Of a stretch of 64,000 nucleotides of DNA, positions 1-7,494 are shown piece by piece. The translations under genes were made by a program, and so were the position numbers. The first letter of the stretch is position 1, and each line of letters starts with the position of its first letter. Below the pieces are notes generated by a model. It was not told the DNA's origin. It did no database searches and saw only the letters and a list, made by a program, of their open reading frames with translations. Origin of the DNA: VAZQ01 sp963702695 (GTDB lineage Bacteria; Pseudomonadota; Alphaproteobacteria; Rhizobiales; Xanthobacteraceae); the NCBI GenBank assembly GCA_963702695.1, contig CAVPDS010000007.1, positions 1-64,000 on the forward strand, in the 5' to 3' direction.

Positions 1-119
1 ACGAAGCGGCGACATTGAGTGGGAAAGCTTGCAGGTGAGCTCCGCACGCTCATTGCCGTCTTTCCCGGTGCGCTCCCAATAGGAGCGAAAGCAACCCTCG
101 GTGAGATTGCGGGAACGCC

Positions 120-650
120 TCAATGCCGCGTGGCAAGCAAGTCTTCCAGAGCAGCCCAGGCGGCATCCTTGCTGCGATGCTTGCCCGGGACGCGGACGAA
201 CGCCTGCCGCGCGCGCAATGCGGCTTGTGTCCGGTCGGTACTCACTCGGATCGACGTACAGTCGCGCGCGATACGACTGCGGCAGTACTTCAACTGATCG
301 ACCGGCACGTCGATGAGCAGCGCAACCCAATCCCCGTTGCCCGAATCGTCAGCCTTCGTCACATAAGACGCGTGCCAGCCCACAGGCGGCCGGTCGATGA
401 ATGTCGGCACCACCACCTGATCACGCCGTGCGCGCGACTTCCGCGCGCCCCTCAAGCCACCGAGGCGCCCGCGACGTCGTCCTTCCGAGGGAATAAGCCA
501 CAGCAAGCGCGCCAAACCGGGCTGCCGCCGCTTTGCCGCCGCCAAGCGCGAGTGCAGCAGGGTCGCTGCCGTCTCGCGCCGCCAAGCCCAACTCGTTTGC
601 ATCTGCGTCTCCGCGCGCCGCCGGATTTTGGCGGCGCGAGGGGGATGCAC
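120..650 (-). CDS. hypothetical protein of the left-hand mobile element
   Basis: I do not recognise a family. The C-terminal half looks like real protein, with mixed hydrophobic and charged segments around VALLIDVPVDQLKY and a basic, Ala-rich end. The N-terminal third is very Arg-rich and may be out-of-frame read-through, so the true start could lie further downstream. It is on the same strand as the primase and the other element genes, which supports it being part of that unit. No signal peptide or membrane segment is visible. It could also be a degraded gene. Confidence 0.35.
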   Translation of the reverse strand: MHPPRAAKIRRRAETQMQTSWAWRRETAATLLHSRLAAAKRRQPGLARLLWLIPSEGRRRGRLGGLRGARKSRARRDQVVVPTFIDRPPVGWHASYVTKADDSGNGDWVALLIDVPVDQLKYCRSRIARDCTSIRVSTDRTQAALRARQAFVRVPGKHRSKDAAWAALEDLLATRH

Positions 651-944
651 CCTAACGCGCTGGGAGGTCTTGTCAGATCGCGCCAGAGAGTTGGCGTGGC
701 GCGCCAGGCTGTGTGGTCAGTCAGCGACCGTTGCTAGCAAGACCGCCGCCGACGACCTTGGCGGGAGTGACGGCGCTGTTGCGGCATGTCGTTGAATGCG
801 AGGCCGACGGCGATCACATCCTCACCGTCTTCATGGACAACGCGCCGGCTACCGCGAGCCTTCGATCGCGCTCTTCGGCTGTCTTGCTGACGTCGAAAAC
901 ATAAGGCCGGAGATAATCGCTGATTCGGGAGACAGGTGCCGCAT

Positions 945-1103
945 TCAGGATAGGCCAGCAGCGTCTTGACCAACTCCTTGGTAGCGCTGTCTGCGCCCCG
1001 GCTCATCCGGCTCCGGTAGCGTGCGCTCCGAATGCGGTCCATCGCGCCAACTGTCCCAGGGGTACTCCCGTGGCCGGCCGTCAGGGTGCATTTTCATGTT
1101 CAT
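945..1103 (-). CDS. small hypothetical ORF with good ribosome binding site
   Basis: A 52-codon frame starts at an ATG preceded by GGAG seven bases upstream. Its beginning, MNMKMHPDGRPREYPWDSW, is rich in Pro, Asp and Arg and looks hydrophilic and soluble. Downstream of its stop, open stretches continue in the two other frames on this strand, so it could be the head of a longer frameshifted gene. No family is recognised. It sits in the same orientation as the replication genes of the element. Confidence 0.35.
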   Translation of the reverse strand: MNMKMHPDGRPREYPWDSWRDGPHSERTLPEPDEPGRRQRYQGVGQDAAGLS

Positions 1104-1356
1104 GCGTATTCTCCAGTGAAGCGGGGGATGTTTTGGCGTAACTCATTGTCAATACTTGTATTTTTGCATCGTTTTTGACCTTTCCCGCTTTATCCTCCTC
1201 CTCTGAGAAGAGAACATTAAAGCATAAAGACCCTTGACCCTCACCCACACCCACACCCGAGAGTGTATAAAGCGGGAAAGCGAAAAAGCGTGGTCAGAAA
1301 TGCCATACCTATCAATCACTTAGCCTCTCTTGCCCCCAGTTACACTGGTGTTTTTG

Positions 1357-3464
1357 TCACAGCATCTGGATACCCCGCCACAGCCCGGCCTTGCCGGGGC
1401 CGGCCGAGTTGTACTGACAGAGGCTGTACCCATACATATCCTCCAGCGTCCGACGCGCCGTGGTGGCCGGGAGCCCCATTTTCCCGGCGAGTTCGCTGGT
1501 AGTTCGCCAAGGCAGTGGGTCCTGCGGGGCGGCGCCCGGAAGCGGTTCGCACAAAAATTCATAGGCCTTGCGCCGGATGGGTGGGGCGCTGTCGAGCGCG
1601 ACTGCCGCAACGGCATCGAGCGCGGTCGACCGCTCCAGCCCCAGCACATCCAGCCCGGCCAAGAGCCGCTCCAGCGCGAGGCCAATGCGGCCGCCGCCTT
1701 CGGCGCCATGGAACGATAGGATGTCGCGCTTGTAGCGATCCCGCTCGACGGCGGCGCGCAGGAGAGTGGTGAGGTACACCACGCGGTCGAGGCGCTTGAA
1801 CTCGTCGCTCTCCGGATCGAGCGGCTGCGGGTCCGGGCGCGACGTGGCGAACAGCGCCGTGACGCTGTCGGCCAACTCGCGCCGCATGATCGCCAGTGAG
1901 GGCCCGGTATGCTTGAGCGCCCACGCGAACTGCACGCGGCTCGGCCCCAGCCGCGACAATAGAAACCTGTTCCCGAGCGCGTTCTCGACCGACCAATGGG
2001 TGTCGATGACGGTGGTACATCCAAAAATAAGTCCCAGCTTGCCTCGCCACTCCAGTTCGCGGCCGCCGTCGGTCCCAAGCTGGCGGACGTAATGGCCGTC
2101 GTAGACCTCGCGCAGCGCGCCAAGAATTTCCGCCTTGGCATCCGGGCGCATAGTGAGGATCGAGGTGAAGTCCTTGAGACACAGCAGGCCGGGATTGGAA
2201 ACCTGCCGCAGCAGTCCACCCTTGGCCCCCGCGGCTCGCTGCCGCCGCGGCGTGCCCGACAGCAGCCCAGCCGGCGTGAGGGTTGAGGCCGAGACGGTGA
2301 ATGGTAGGCCGGTTAGGGCGTTGATCAGCTCGGTTTTGGCGCTTGATGGCGGCGCAATGATCCCGAGCCAGGTCGGTTCGCCTGGCAGGAGGTTAGCCGC
2401 CACGGTGCCGAGCATCGCGTAAATCGGGACCCGGCTCGGCAGGGTGAGCCACTTTTCGAAGACTTGCAGGGTCTCCTCGAGGGGCGAGCTCGGCGTCGGC
2501 CCCGGCGCTGCTGCCGGTCCCACGCCTGGCGACAATGGTGGTGGTGGTGGTGGTGGTGGTGGCGGCGGCGTAGCGGCCGCAGCCGCAGCAGCGGCCTGCT
2601 CGTGCGCGATTTTTTCTTGGATAGTGTCGACCTGATGTGGGAGCCCAACGACGCGATCGTGCCAGCGCTGGTCGTGCGGGGCCTTCGAGCTATTCATCGA
2701 GCCGCGTAGGAAGTTGACAATGGCGCCGCCGTCCATGCCGGCGCGCGCCATCTTGGCGGCCAGGTCGCGTGTGTTCGCGTGCAGATCATTCCCGGCGAGG
2801 ATGTTGTCGACGAGGTGCTGCCAGTCCCCCGTTGGATTTCCGGCTTGTGCACCGTTGCCCTTGCGCGCCGGACGTCCAGCCGCGCGGCTGTAGCCGAAAT
2901 CACTGCATAGAAGTTCAGCGATATCTTCAACCAACAGCCTCGCATCAGCTTCGCTGATGTCGGGAAGATCGTCGTGAGCGATATCCGTGGGATTTCCGAG
3001 CGGCCACGCATACGCCTTGAGGGTGTCTGGGTGAATGCCGGCGGCAACAAATTGTTGGCCGTCGCTTAGGAATTCGATTTTCTCGCCGGTGTTGCCGTTG
3101 GCGGCGACCAGATTGATAGCGATTTTTGGGAAAGGATCGAGGGTGCGAAACGGAAAGGCGCGCTTCGGCGGCCGGCCAATCCGCGGCAGGATGTAGCCCC
3201 GCTCTTCAAAGCGATCGCGGATCAGTTCCTCGACCGCGATCGCGGCAGCCTCATCGAAAATGTCAGCGTCCAGCGCTGGAGTGTATTTAGTTAAAATGCC
3301 AGTGTTGTTCGCGGCCGGCCAGTTTCTGCCCCACGCTTCCAACATTGCGCGCGTGACGTTCTCAACCTTTTGCCATTGTTTGAACGGCGGCACCTTTCCG
3401 GCAACCGGGATACCGTGTACCCGCGCGCGATCAGGGCTTGGCGAACTTCAAGCACGCTGGCCAT
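1357..3464 (-). CDS. bifunctional primase/polymerase fused to P-loop ATPase (apparent frameshift)
   Basis: Probable replication initiator of a phage or integrative element. The N-terminal part matches the Prim-Pol (archaeo-eukaryotic primase-like) family: a DAD acidic pair in PALDADIFDE, a basic RIGRPPKRAFPFRT stretch and the GIHPDT motif. A Pro/Ala-rich linker follows, with 11 consecutive prolines. The C-terminal half has a Walker A-like APPSSAKT and a Walker B-like LLCLKD, suggesting a helicase-type ATPase. The expected beginning (MASVLEVRQALIARGYT) lies in another frame from ATG 3464, four bases after the upstream gene. IPVAGKVPPFKQW then resumes in the main frame, so one base seems to be missing near 3411. 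Without the shift, translation would have to begin at GTG 3393 and lose the domain's first motif. Either a real inactivation or a sequence error. Confidence 0.8.
2536..2568. repeat. trinucleotide microsatellite (TGG)9(CGG)2
   Basis: Nine TGG units followed by two CGG units on the plus strand encode most of the polyproline run in the linker of the primase-polymerase. The unit length of three means slippage changes linker length without breaking the frame. Confidence 0.9.
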
Positions 3465-3467
3465 CGG

Positions 3468-3938
3468 TTAAATCTTTCCGCCAATTTGGATATAGAGGCT
3501 CGCCAGATACCCCAGCCGATTGAGCGACAAGTAGCTTCCGCGCCGCGTGATAAAATACATGTCGCCGACGAATGATCGCTGCTTGTCATCTTTCAGTTGA
3601 CCGAGCCGCGCGTGACAGTACTCGGCCATCTCGGAAGGTTTCGGCAACATGAACCCGTGCCCATTGCTGCTGCCGTTGCTCGCGCGCGCTTGGCCAATCT
3701 TGATTCCCGCCTCGACGCCCTCAGCGCGCGCGGCCTGGGCGAATTCAAGCAGTTCAGCTTCGCTATACTTGCCGTCCTCGTCGTGCTCGATCGTGTCGCC
3801 AAGGTCGGTCCAAGTAACATTCGCGCTCTGCATGGTCCGTTCCAGCGCAGCGAACGCGTTTCTGCGTTCGCCGCCACTGGAACTCAACATGCGCAAGAGT
3901 TGCGCGATCCGTTTTTTGTTTGAACCAAGGTCGACCAA
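3468..3938 (-). CDS. hypothetical element protein upstream of the primase
   Basis: A 156-residue soluble protein with no signal peptide or membrane segment. Its first half (NKKRIAQLLRMLSSSGGERRNAF followed by a helical stretch) resembles the conserved start of small proteins found next to replication genes in alphaproteobacterial phages, which often pair with DUF2786-like or recombination proteins; this is a weak family impression. A Gly/Ser/Asn linker near residue 90 separates a C-terminal part with aromatic and Arg-rich residues. It ends four bases before ATG 3464 of the primase, so the two are likely co-translated. Function unknown. Confidence 0.65.
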   Translation of the reverse strand: MVDLGSNKKRIAQLLRMLSSSGGERRNAFAALERTMQSANVTWTDLGDTIEHDEDGKYSEAELLEFAQAARAEGVEAGIKIGQARASNGSSNGHGFMLPKPSEMAEYCHARLGQLKDDKQRSFVGDMYFITRRGSYLSLNRLGYLASLYIQIGGKI

Positions 3939-3950
3939 CGGAGCCCATCA

Positions 3951-4358
3951 TCAAAATGGAATATCGTCGCTCAGATCGTTTTTGAGTGACGTGGTCACCC
4001 TGCTCGGCGGCAGCGGCTTGCTTGCTGGCGCACTACCGTTCGCTTCTGGCTTCATCTGCGTGATTGCGCGCACCCTCACCGTCTCTTTCTCTTCCGGCGG
4101 ATCGGCCCGCCAATCTTTATAGGTGCCGAGTTCAAGCACGAGCTCGAAGCCGATCCAGGCGTCGGTATCGTGGCCCCACGCTTTTATTAGCACGTTCGTG
4201 TTGCCGTCGTTCAACGCGAACTGACTTCCGGTTTCAAGTTCGAGCATCAATCGACCGTAGCGCTCGCTTTCGAATACGTTAACGACACGTGTTTGGATCG
4301 AACCATCGCGGACTTGGTCGGGCTTCACATACTTCGAAGCAAATTTTCGAGCGTCCAT
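3951..4358 (-). CDS. phage-type small protein with SSB-like C-terminal tip
   Basis: A 135-residue protein with a beta-rich core (about residues 20-100) and a flexible Pro/Ser/Lys tail that ends in DLSDDIPF. That ending matches the acidic tip that bacterial single-stranded DNA-binding proteins use to recruit replication and repair partners. The core has no clear SSB signature that I can see, so the OB-fold assignment is inference. It lies between two unknowns in an operon that ends with the primase-polymerase, which fits a DNA replication role. An SD-like AGGAGAAGTAAGCT precedes the ATG at 4358. Alternative: an unrelated phage protein with a convergent tail. Confidence 0.7.
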   Translation of the reverse strand: MDARKFASKYVKPDQVRDGSIQTRVVNVFESERYGRLMLELETGSQFALNDGNTNVLIKAWGHDTDAWIGFELVLELGTYKDWRADPPEEKETVRVRAITQMKPEANGSAPASKPLPPSRVTTSLKNDLSDDIPF

Positions 4359-4381
4359 AGCTTACTTCTCCTTTATTCTGG

Positions 4382-4618
4382 TTAGGTCGCGCGACCGCGG
4401 TCGATGGCCTGCCGCGCGATTTCGAGACACTCCTCAGTCAGGTTTATGTCCCCGGCACGATCGTGGTAGGCGGCGTCGAAGAAGACCTGATCCACGACCG
4501 CATGCTTGAGGGCATGGCCGCCGTCGGGAGCGTCGATCAAGGCGCGGCCGAACTGATCGCGGATAAAGGTTTCGGCTTCGGCTTTAGCCTCGCCGGCGGC
4601 TTTCGTGTGGTCAAACAT
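4382..4618 (-). CDS. small hypothetical protein
   Basis: A 78-residue, mostly helical, acidic protein beginning MFDHTKAAGEAKAEAETF. No signal peptide, membrane segment or known motif is visible. AGGAGAACC precedes the ATG closely, and the gene sits 15 bases after the stop of the VWA gene and 23 bases before the SSB-tip gene, so it is in the same operon. Function unknown. Confidence 0.55.
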   Translation of the reverse strand: MFDHTKAAGEAKAEAETFIRDQFGRALIDAPDGGHALKHAVVDQVFFDAAYHDRAGDINLTEECLEIARQAIDRGRAT

Positions 4619-4633
4619 GCTGGTTCTCCTGTT

Positions 4634-5326
4634 TCACTTCATCTGCCCGAGCAGCTTACGCGCGCCGTCGCTCTGCTGATTGGCGAGCGCGAGTAGTCCG
4701 CCGACCGCAAACGCAGCGACTGCGCGCAACAGTTCGCCCAGTTGCTTCGCAGCCCCGGCGTCGAACCTGCCGTAGGCGCCGCCCGTCAGTCGCGCGAGTT
4801 CGCGAAAGACATGCTCAACTTTCACCAACCCGCTGGCGCATTCGCCTTTTGGAGTGAGATAGATCGCTTCGTTGTTGCCCTCCTGAAAGACGAACAGCGG
4901 CACGCCCAGGTTGGCCGCGGCGTCATAGAGATCGCTGGGTGCTTCCTCGCAGGCGTCGCCAACGAAGATGGCAGCGTTGACCTTCTCGCGCTCGTTTTCA
5001 CTTCGGATGTGACGCAGTACGCGCGCGATCTTGGTGACCCCGGCCTCACACCTGATTGTGCCCATCCGGTTAAGAAGTTCGTGAGCATCAGCTAACCAGG
5101 GCGACTCTCTCACTTCGTTGAAACCGAGGTAGTAGACCAACTGAACGTCGAGGCCGCCGACCTTAGCCGCTTCCGCGAACATCTCGCCTTGGAGTCGCGC
5201 GGCCTGATCCCACATCGCTTCGCGGCTTGCTGTCGCGTCGAGCGCGAAAATCAACCGTCCGCGCGGGGCCTTCGTTCTCTTCAGCAGTTCGGCGACACGC
5301 GGGGAAACGTTAGCGGGAATGGTCAT
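4634..5326 (-). CDS. von Willebrand factor A domain protein
   Basis: A 230-residue cytoplasmic VWA-fold protein. The metal-ion-dependent adhesion site can be traced: D30-x-T32-x-S34 in LIFALDATAS, a candidate T98 in GVTKIARVL, and D124 in IFVGDACEEAP. The strands between them follow the alternating pattern of the fold. A hydrophobic helix (about 201-215, RAVAAFAVGGLLALA) closes the protein and might touch the membrane. VWA proteins of this size in phage-like operons usually mediate protein contacts; a partner ATPase of MoxR type is not seen here. Start is supported by GAGGACAAA upstream. Precise role unknown. Confidence 0.75.
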   Translation of the reverse strand: MTIPANVSPRVAELLKRTKAPRGRLIFALDATASREAMWDQAARLQGEMFAEAAKVGGLDVQLVYYLGFNEVRESPWLADAHELLNRMGTIRCEAGVTKIARVLRHIRSENEREKVNAAIFVGDACEEAPSDLYDAAANLGVPLFVFQEGNNEAIYLTPKGECASGLVKVEHVFRELARLTGGAYGRFDAGAAKQLGELLRAVAAFAVGGLLALANQQSDGARKLLGQMK

Positions 5327-5393
5327 TTTGTTTGTCCTCGGGTTATTTGGCAGCCACGGCGCGCGCGGCGCTGCCTGGCGACGGTGGGCACAA

Positions 5394-5687
5394 TCATGGT
5401 CGTGCCCTCCGTAAGAATTCGGGTATTTCGAACGGGGAGGAATTGGCCGGCAGCGTGCGCAGGGCGATCGGCTGAGCCGGCTCGGGAGGCGGCCCTAGCA
5501 CCATCTCGATCGCCGGGGCCCCCGGGAAGCGGTAGCCGCCGATCACGTTCAGGGGCGGCGTGTCGCGCTGAAAGATCGCCTTCGCCCCCGCCCGCTTGAC
5601 GGTCGCGATGTTGGTGCGGCGGGCAGCCCCCAAGAGCTCAAGGTTGGTCGGCGATGTGGGGCATTTTGAGGCCCGTGGAATGGGCAC
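5394..5687 (-). CDS. hypothetical protein
   Basis: A 97-residue frame starting at GTG 5687, just past the stop of the zinc-ribbon gene. It contains a moderately convincing stretch (AIFQRDTPPLNVIGGYRF) and is Pro-rich, with no signal peptide or known motif. No ribosome binding site is evident, so the start is uncertain. Codon use fits the GC-rich neighbours. It may be a genuine short element protein or a remnant. Confidence 0.4.
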   Translation of the reverse strand: MPIPRASKCPTSPTNLELLGAARRTNIATVKRAGAKAIFQRDTPPLNVIGGYRFPGAPAIEMVLGPPPEPAQPIALRTLPANSSPFEIPEFLRRARP

Positions 5688-5690
5688 TTT

Positions 5691-6044
5691 TTAAATCAAG
5701 TTGACGTCGGTAGGTACCCCCCTAGCGGCCCCCTTCAGCTTCGAGGTCAAAACCTCGGAAAACCGGGCACTTTTCGCACCAAGTTGCCCGAGGCCGGTTG
5801 TTGCGGTGAGGCCTTTCGCGGGGTGATAGCGTGCGGGGTTCTTGCGGTAGACCGTTCGGCACCGCCAACCGCAGGTGCGCTGCTTACAATGGACGGGTCC
5901 CTCGCAGACGACACAGCGGCGGAAATAGAAACTCTCGCGGCATCCGGGGGAGCAGAAGGCTTGCTGAGCGGTTTCAACGAGTTCCAAGAGCTCCTGCCGG
6001 CAGCGCGGATTGCGGCAGCGGGAGCGTGAGGTATTGAGAAGCAC
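5691..6044 (-). CDS. cysteine-rich zinc-ribbon protein
   Basis: A 117-residue protein from GTG 6044, chosen because AAAGGAG lies at ideal distance while the upstream ATG at 6119 has no such site. Nine cysteines lie between residues 10 and 62, in pairs such as CRNPRC, CSPGC, CVVC and CGWRC, and would form two treble-clef or zinc-ribbon sites. The rest is basic. Such proteins are common in phage and integrative elements and resemble HNH-associated or recruitment zinc fingers, but no nuclease motif is visible. Probably a nucleic-acid-binding accessory protein. Confidence 0.65.
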   Translation of the reverse strand: MLLNTSRSRCRNPRCRQELLELVETAQQAFCSPGCRESFYFRRCVVCEGPVHCKQRTCGWRCRTVYRKNPARYHPAKGLTATTGLGQLGAKSARFSEVLTSKLKGAARGVPTDVNLI

Positions 6045-6169
6045 GTTCGCGGTCTCCTTTTGATGAGGAGACCGGCGCTTGTGGAAACGCCCGGGGGCGG
6101 ATATCTCAGTGGTCTGCAAAACTCACGGATATCTTTTTTGCCGGCGCGCTGTTCCCACGGTGCGCCGGT

Positions 6170-6331
6170 CTATTTTTGCAGGGGCAGATTGGTTGAGGGT
6201 TTGCGGCCTGTGGCGGCTTTCGGGTTCTCGGGTTCGGCCAACTCGATGATTCTCACCGCGTGCCTGAGAACGGCGATCGCTTCCCGGATCAGGGGTTTGA
6301 GATAGGGCCTATCGTCGATATTGGGTGCCAC
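6170..6331 (-). CDS. small ORF (53 codons) with strong Shine-Dalgarno
   Basis: Read by eye on the minus strand: GTG 6331 preceded by AAGGAG seven bases upstream, open for 53 residues. It begins VAPNIDDRPYLKPLIREA and continues with an amphipathic helix (IAVLRHAVRIIELAEPEN) and a basic tail. The third positions are GC-rich like real genes. It lies upstream of the zinc-ribbon gene in the same direction. Family not recognised. Confidence 0.5.
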   Translation of the reverse strand: MAPNIDDRPYLKPLIREAIAVLRHAVRIIELAEPENPKAATGRKPSTNLPLQK

Positions 6332-6404
6332 GGGCGAGCTCCTTGGTTCGGAGCCCCGAAGCTAGAAATCACCCGCCGATTTATTCAGGTGCACCGACAA
6401 AACT

Positions 6405-6523
6405 GGTGCTGGGATTATCGGTGCGGGGATTATTAGCTTACAGCCACAGCGTTTCTGCGTCGTTTTGCGAAAATCCCCGCACCTGCGGATTTGGTGCGGG
6501 GATTATTTAGTGCGGGGATTTCC
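6405..6523. repeat. cluster of GGTGCGGGGATTATT repeats
   Basis: Exact copies at 6420-6434 and 6493-6507, variants at 6405-6418 (GGTGCTGGGATTAT) and 6509-6520 (AGTGCGGGGATT), and an inverted copy AATCCCCGCACC at 6472-6483. The inverted and following direct copy form a 12-base stem with a 9-base loop. The cluster overlaps the 3' end of the preceding minus-strand gene (6503-7047) and the gap behind it. It could be a transcription terminator, an iteron-like protein-binding array, or attachment-site material. Confidence 0.75.
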
Positions 6524-7047
6524 GGGGGGACCGGGGGCATTCCACTTCGCGCCGGTCACCTCCAGTGCGGCTTTCCACGCCCTGTCGAAGCCGCGCTCGC
6601 TAAGCCGCGGAGACTTTCGGAGCGCGTCCGCCTGCATTTCCGCTTTTGTTTTGGGGGCACGCTCGGGCGAGTCCCGCATCTGGGGGATCAGCCAGTTTCG
6701 GCAATCGAGCTCTGCCTTGGTGCTTGGTGTCAGCGACGACTGCCGTCCTGCCGGCAGCAGATCAGCAGTGATCAGATCGTCGCGGCACAGTTCGAGCTCG
6801 TACACAATCTCCTCGCGCCAGAACGATAGCGAACGCGCTACCGAACCAATCTCCCACTCAGCGCCCCGCACATGGTGATTGGGAGCACCGATACCGGCCA
6901 GCCCTCGGCCGTCCGACCGCGCACCTTCACACGGAATTCCTGTATCGCGTTGAAGATTTGTAACTTGGCGTATTCCGGCGCGCACGCGAGGCGCTCTGCT
7001 ACGAGGCTGGGCAACCCGCGCAGCGATAGCCATGCAGCATCGGCCAT
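6503..7047 (-). pseudogene. phage-type hypothetical protein, apparently frameshifted
   Basis: The N-terminal part (from ATG 7047, MADAAWLSLRGLPSLVAERL) and the C-terminal part (EWEIGSVARSLSFWREEIVY to the stop at 6503) are in different frames, joined near 6862 at ITMCGA/EWEIG. Together they make about 180 residues matching a layout I know from rhizobial prophages: an N-terminal helical region followed by a segment ending in SERGFDRAWKAALEVTGAKW. No function is assigned to that family. It is the first gene of the minus-strand operon. The shift may be a mutation or a sequence error. Confidence 0.55.
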
Positions 7048-7051
7048 GGAA

Positions 7052-7148
7052 CACCCCCGCGCAGGTGCCGCCGCAAAAAAAGGAAGGGCGCGCGGCGTTC
7101 CATTTGCGGAAATGGCTTTCGGCCCGTCGGCCTAGCCGCGCGGGGGTG
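7052..7148. repeat. 11-base inverted repeat with an internal hairpin, upstream of element operon
   Basis: CACCCCCGCGC at 7052-7062 is the exact reverse complement of GCGCGGGGGTG at 7138-7148. Between them, at 7100-7115, is a perfect hairpin CCATTT-GCGG-AAATGG, and an A-run. The block lies directly ahead of the first minus-strand gene, so operator or end-of-element roles are both possible. Confidence 0.7.
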
Positions 7149-7185
7149 AGTTTAGCACGGCGGCGTGCGCGTAAGCTCCATTATG

Positions 7186-7345
7186 GGGATCCCGAGTGTT
7201 CCCGAAGTCCTCGGGAGTCCTCGCGAGCGGCCCTCGCGGCTGGCCCCAGGGCAACGCGGGGCCCCCGGGGACGGCCGCCCCGGGCGGCGCCAATGATGCC
7301 GCGGCGGGGCCGAACCCCGGGGGGTTTGATCCCCGGGGAAATGTT
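7186..7345. other. extremely GC-rich, palindrome-dense gap
   Basis: No convincing gene. The stretch contains many short self-complementary words, for example GGGATCCC, CTCGCGAG, GGGGCCCC, CCCCGGGG (three times) and GGCCGCC, and lies between the element's operon and the first chromosomal gene. All three minus-strand frames are open but Gly/Pro/Arg-rich and unlike protein. Confidence 0.5.
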
Positions 7346-7383
7346 TGCCAACCTAACCCACTGATTTTGCGCAATTGACGCTG

Positions 7384-7463
7384 CCCGGATTGAGCGCAGC
7401 GAAATCCGGGAGCAGCGGTGCAGCCGAGGAACCGTTCCCGGATTTCGTTTCACTCAATCCGGG
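7384..7463. repeat. pair of dispersed CCCGGATT/AATCCGGG palindromes
   Basis: Two inverted copies (7384-7410 and 7437-7463) of an interrupted palindrome with arms CCCGGAT(T) and (A)ATCCGGG. The same element recurs near 16681. This type of extragenic palindrome is widespread in Bradyrhizobium-like genomes. It lies just upstream of the TctC-like gene. Confidence 0.8.
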
Positions 7464-7494
7464 CTACAGACGCGACCAAGAGGAGAAACGGCCG

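Noticed and set aside
2325..2648. Polyhistidine protein on the minus strand
   Set aside because: It is the microsatellite read in another frame of the primase-polymerase gene.
7130..7374. Small terminase or other gene in the GC-rich gap
   Set aside because: All three minus-strand frames are open, but Gly/Pro/Arg-rich without helices or motifs; openness is explained by GC content.
7375..7494. Longer N-terminus for the TctC-like receptor
   Set aside because: This part is made of palindromic repeat sequence, whereas ATG 7495 has a ribosome binding site and a clean signal peptide.
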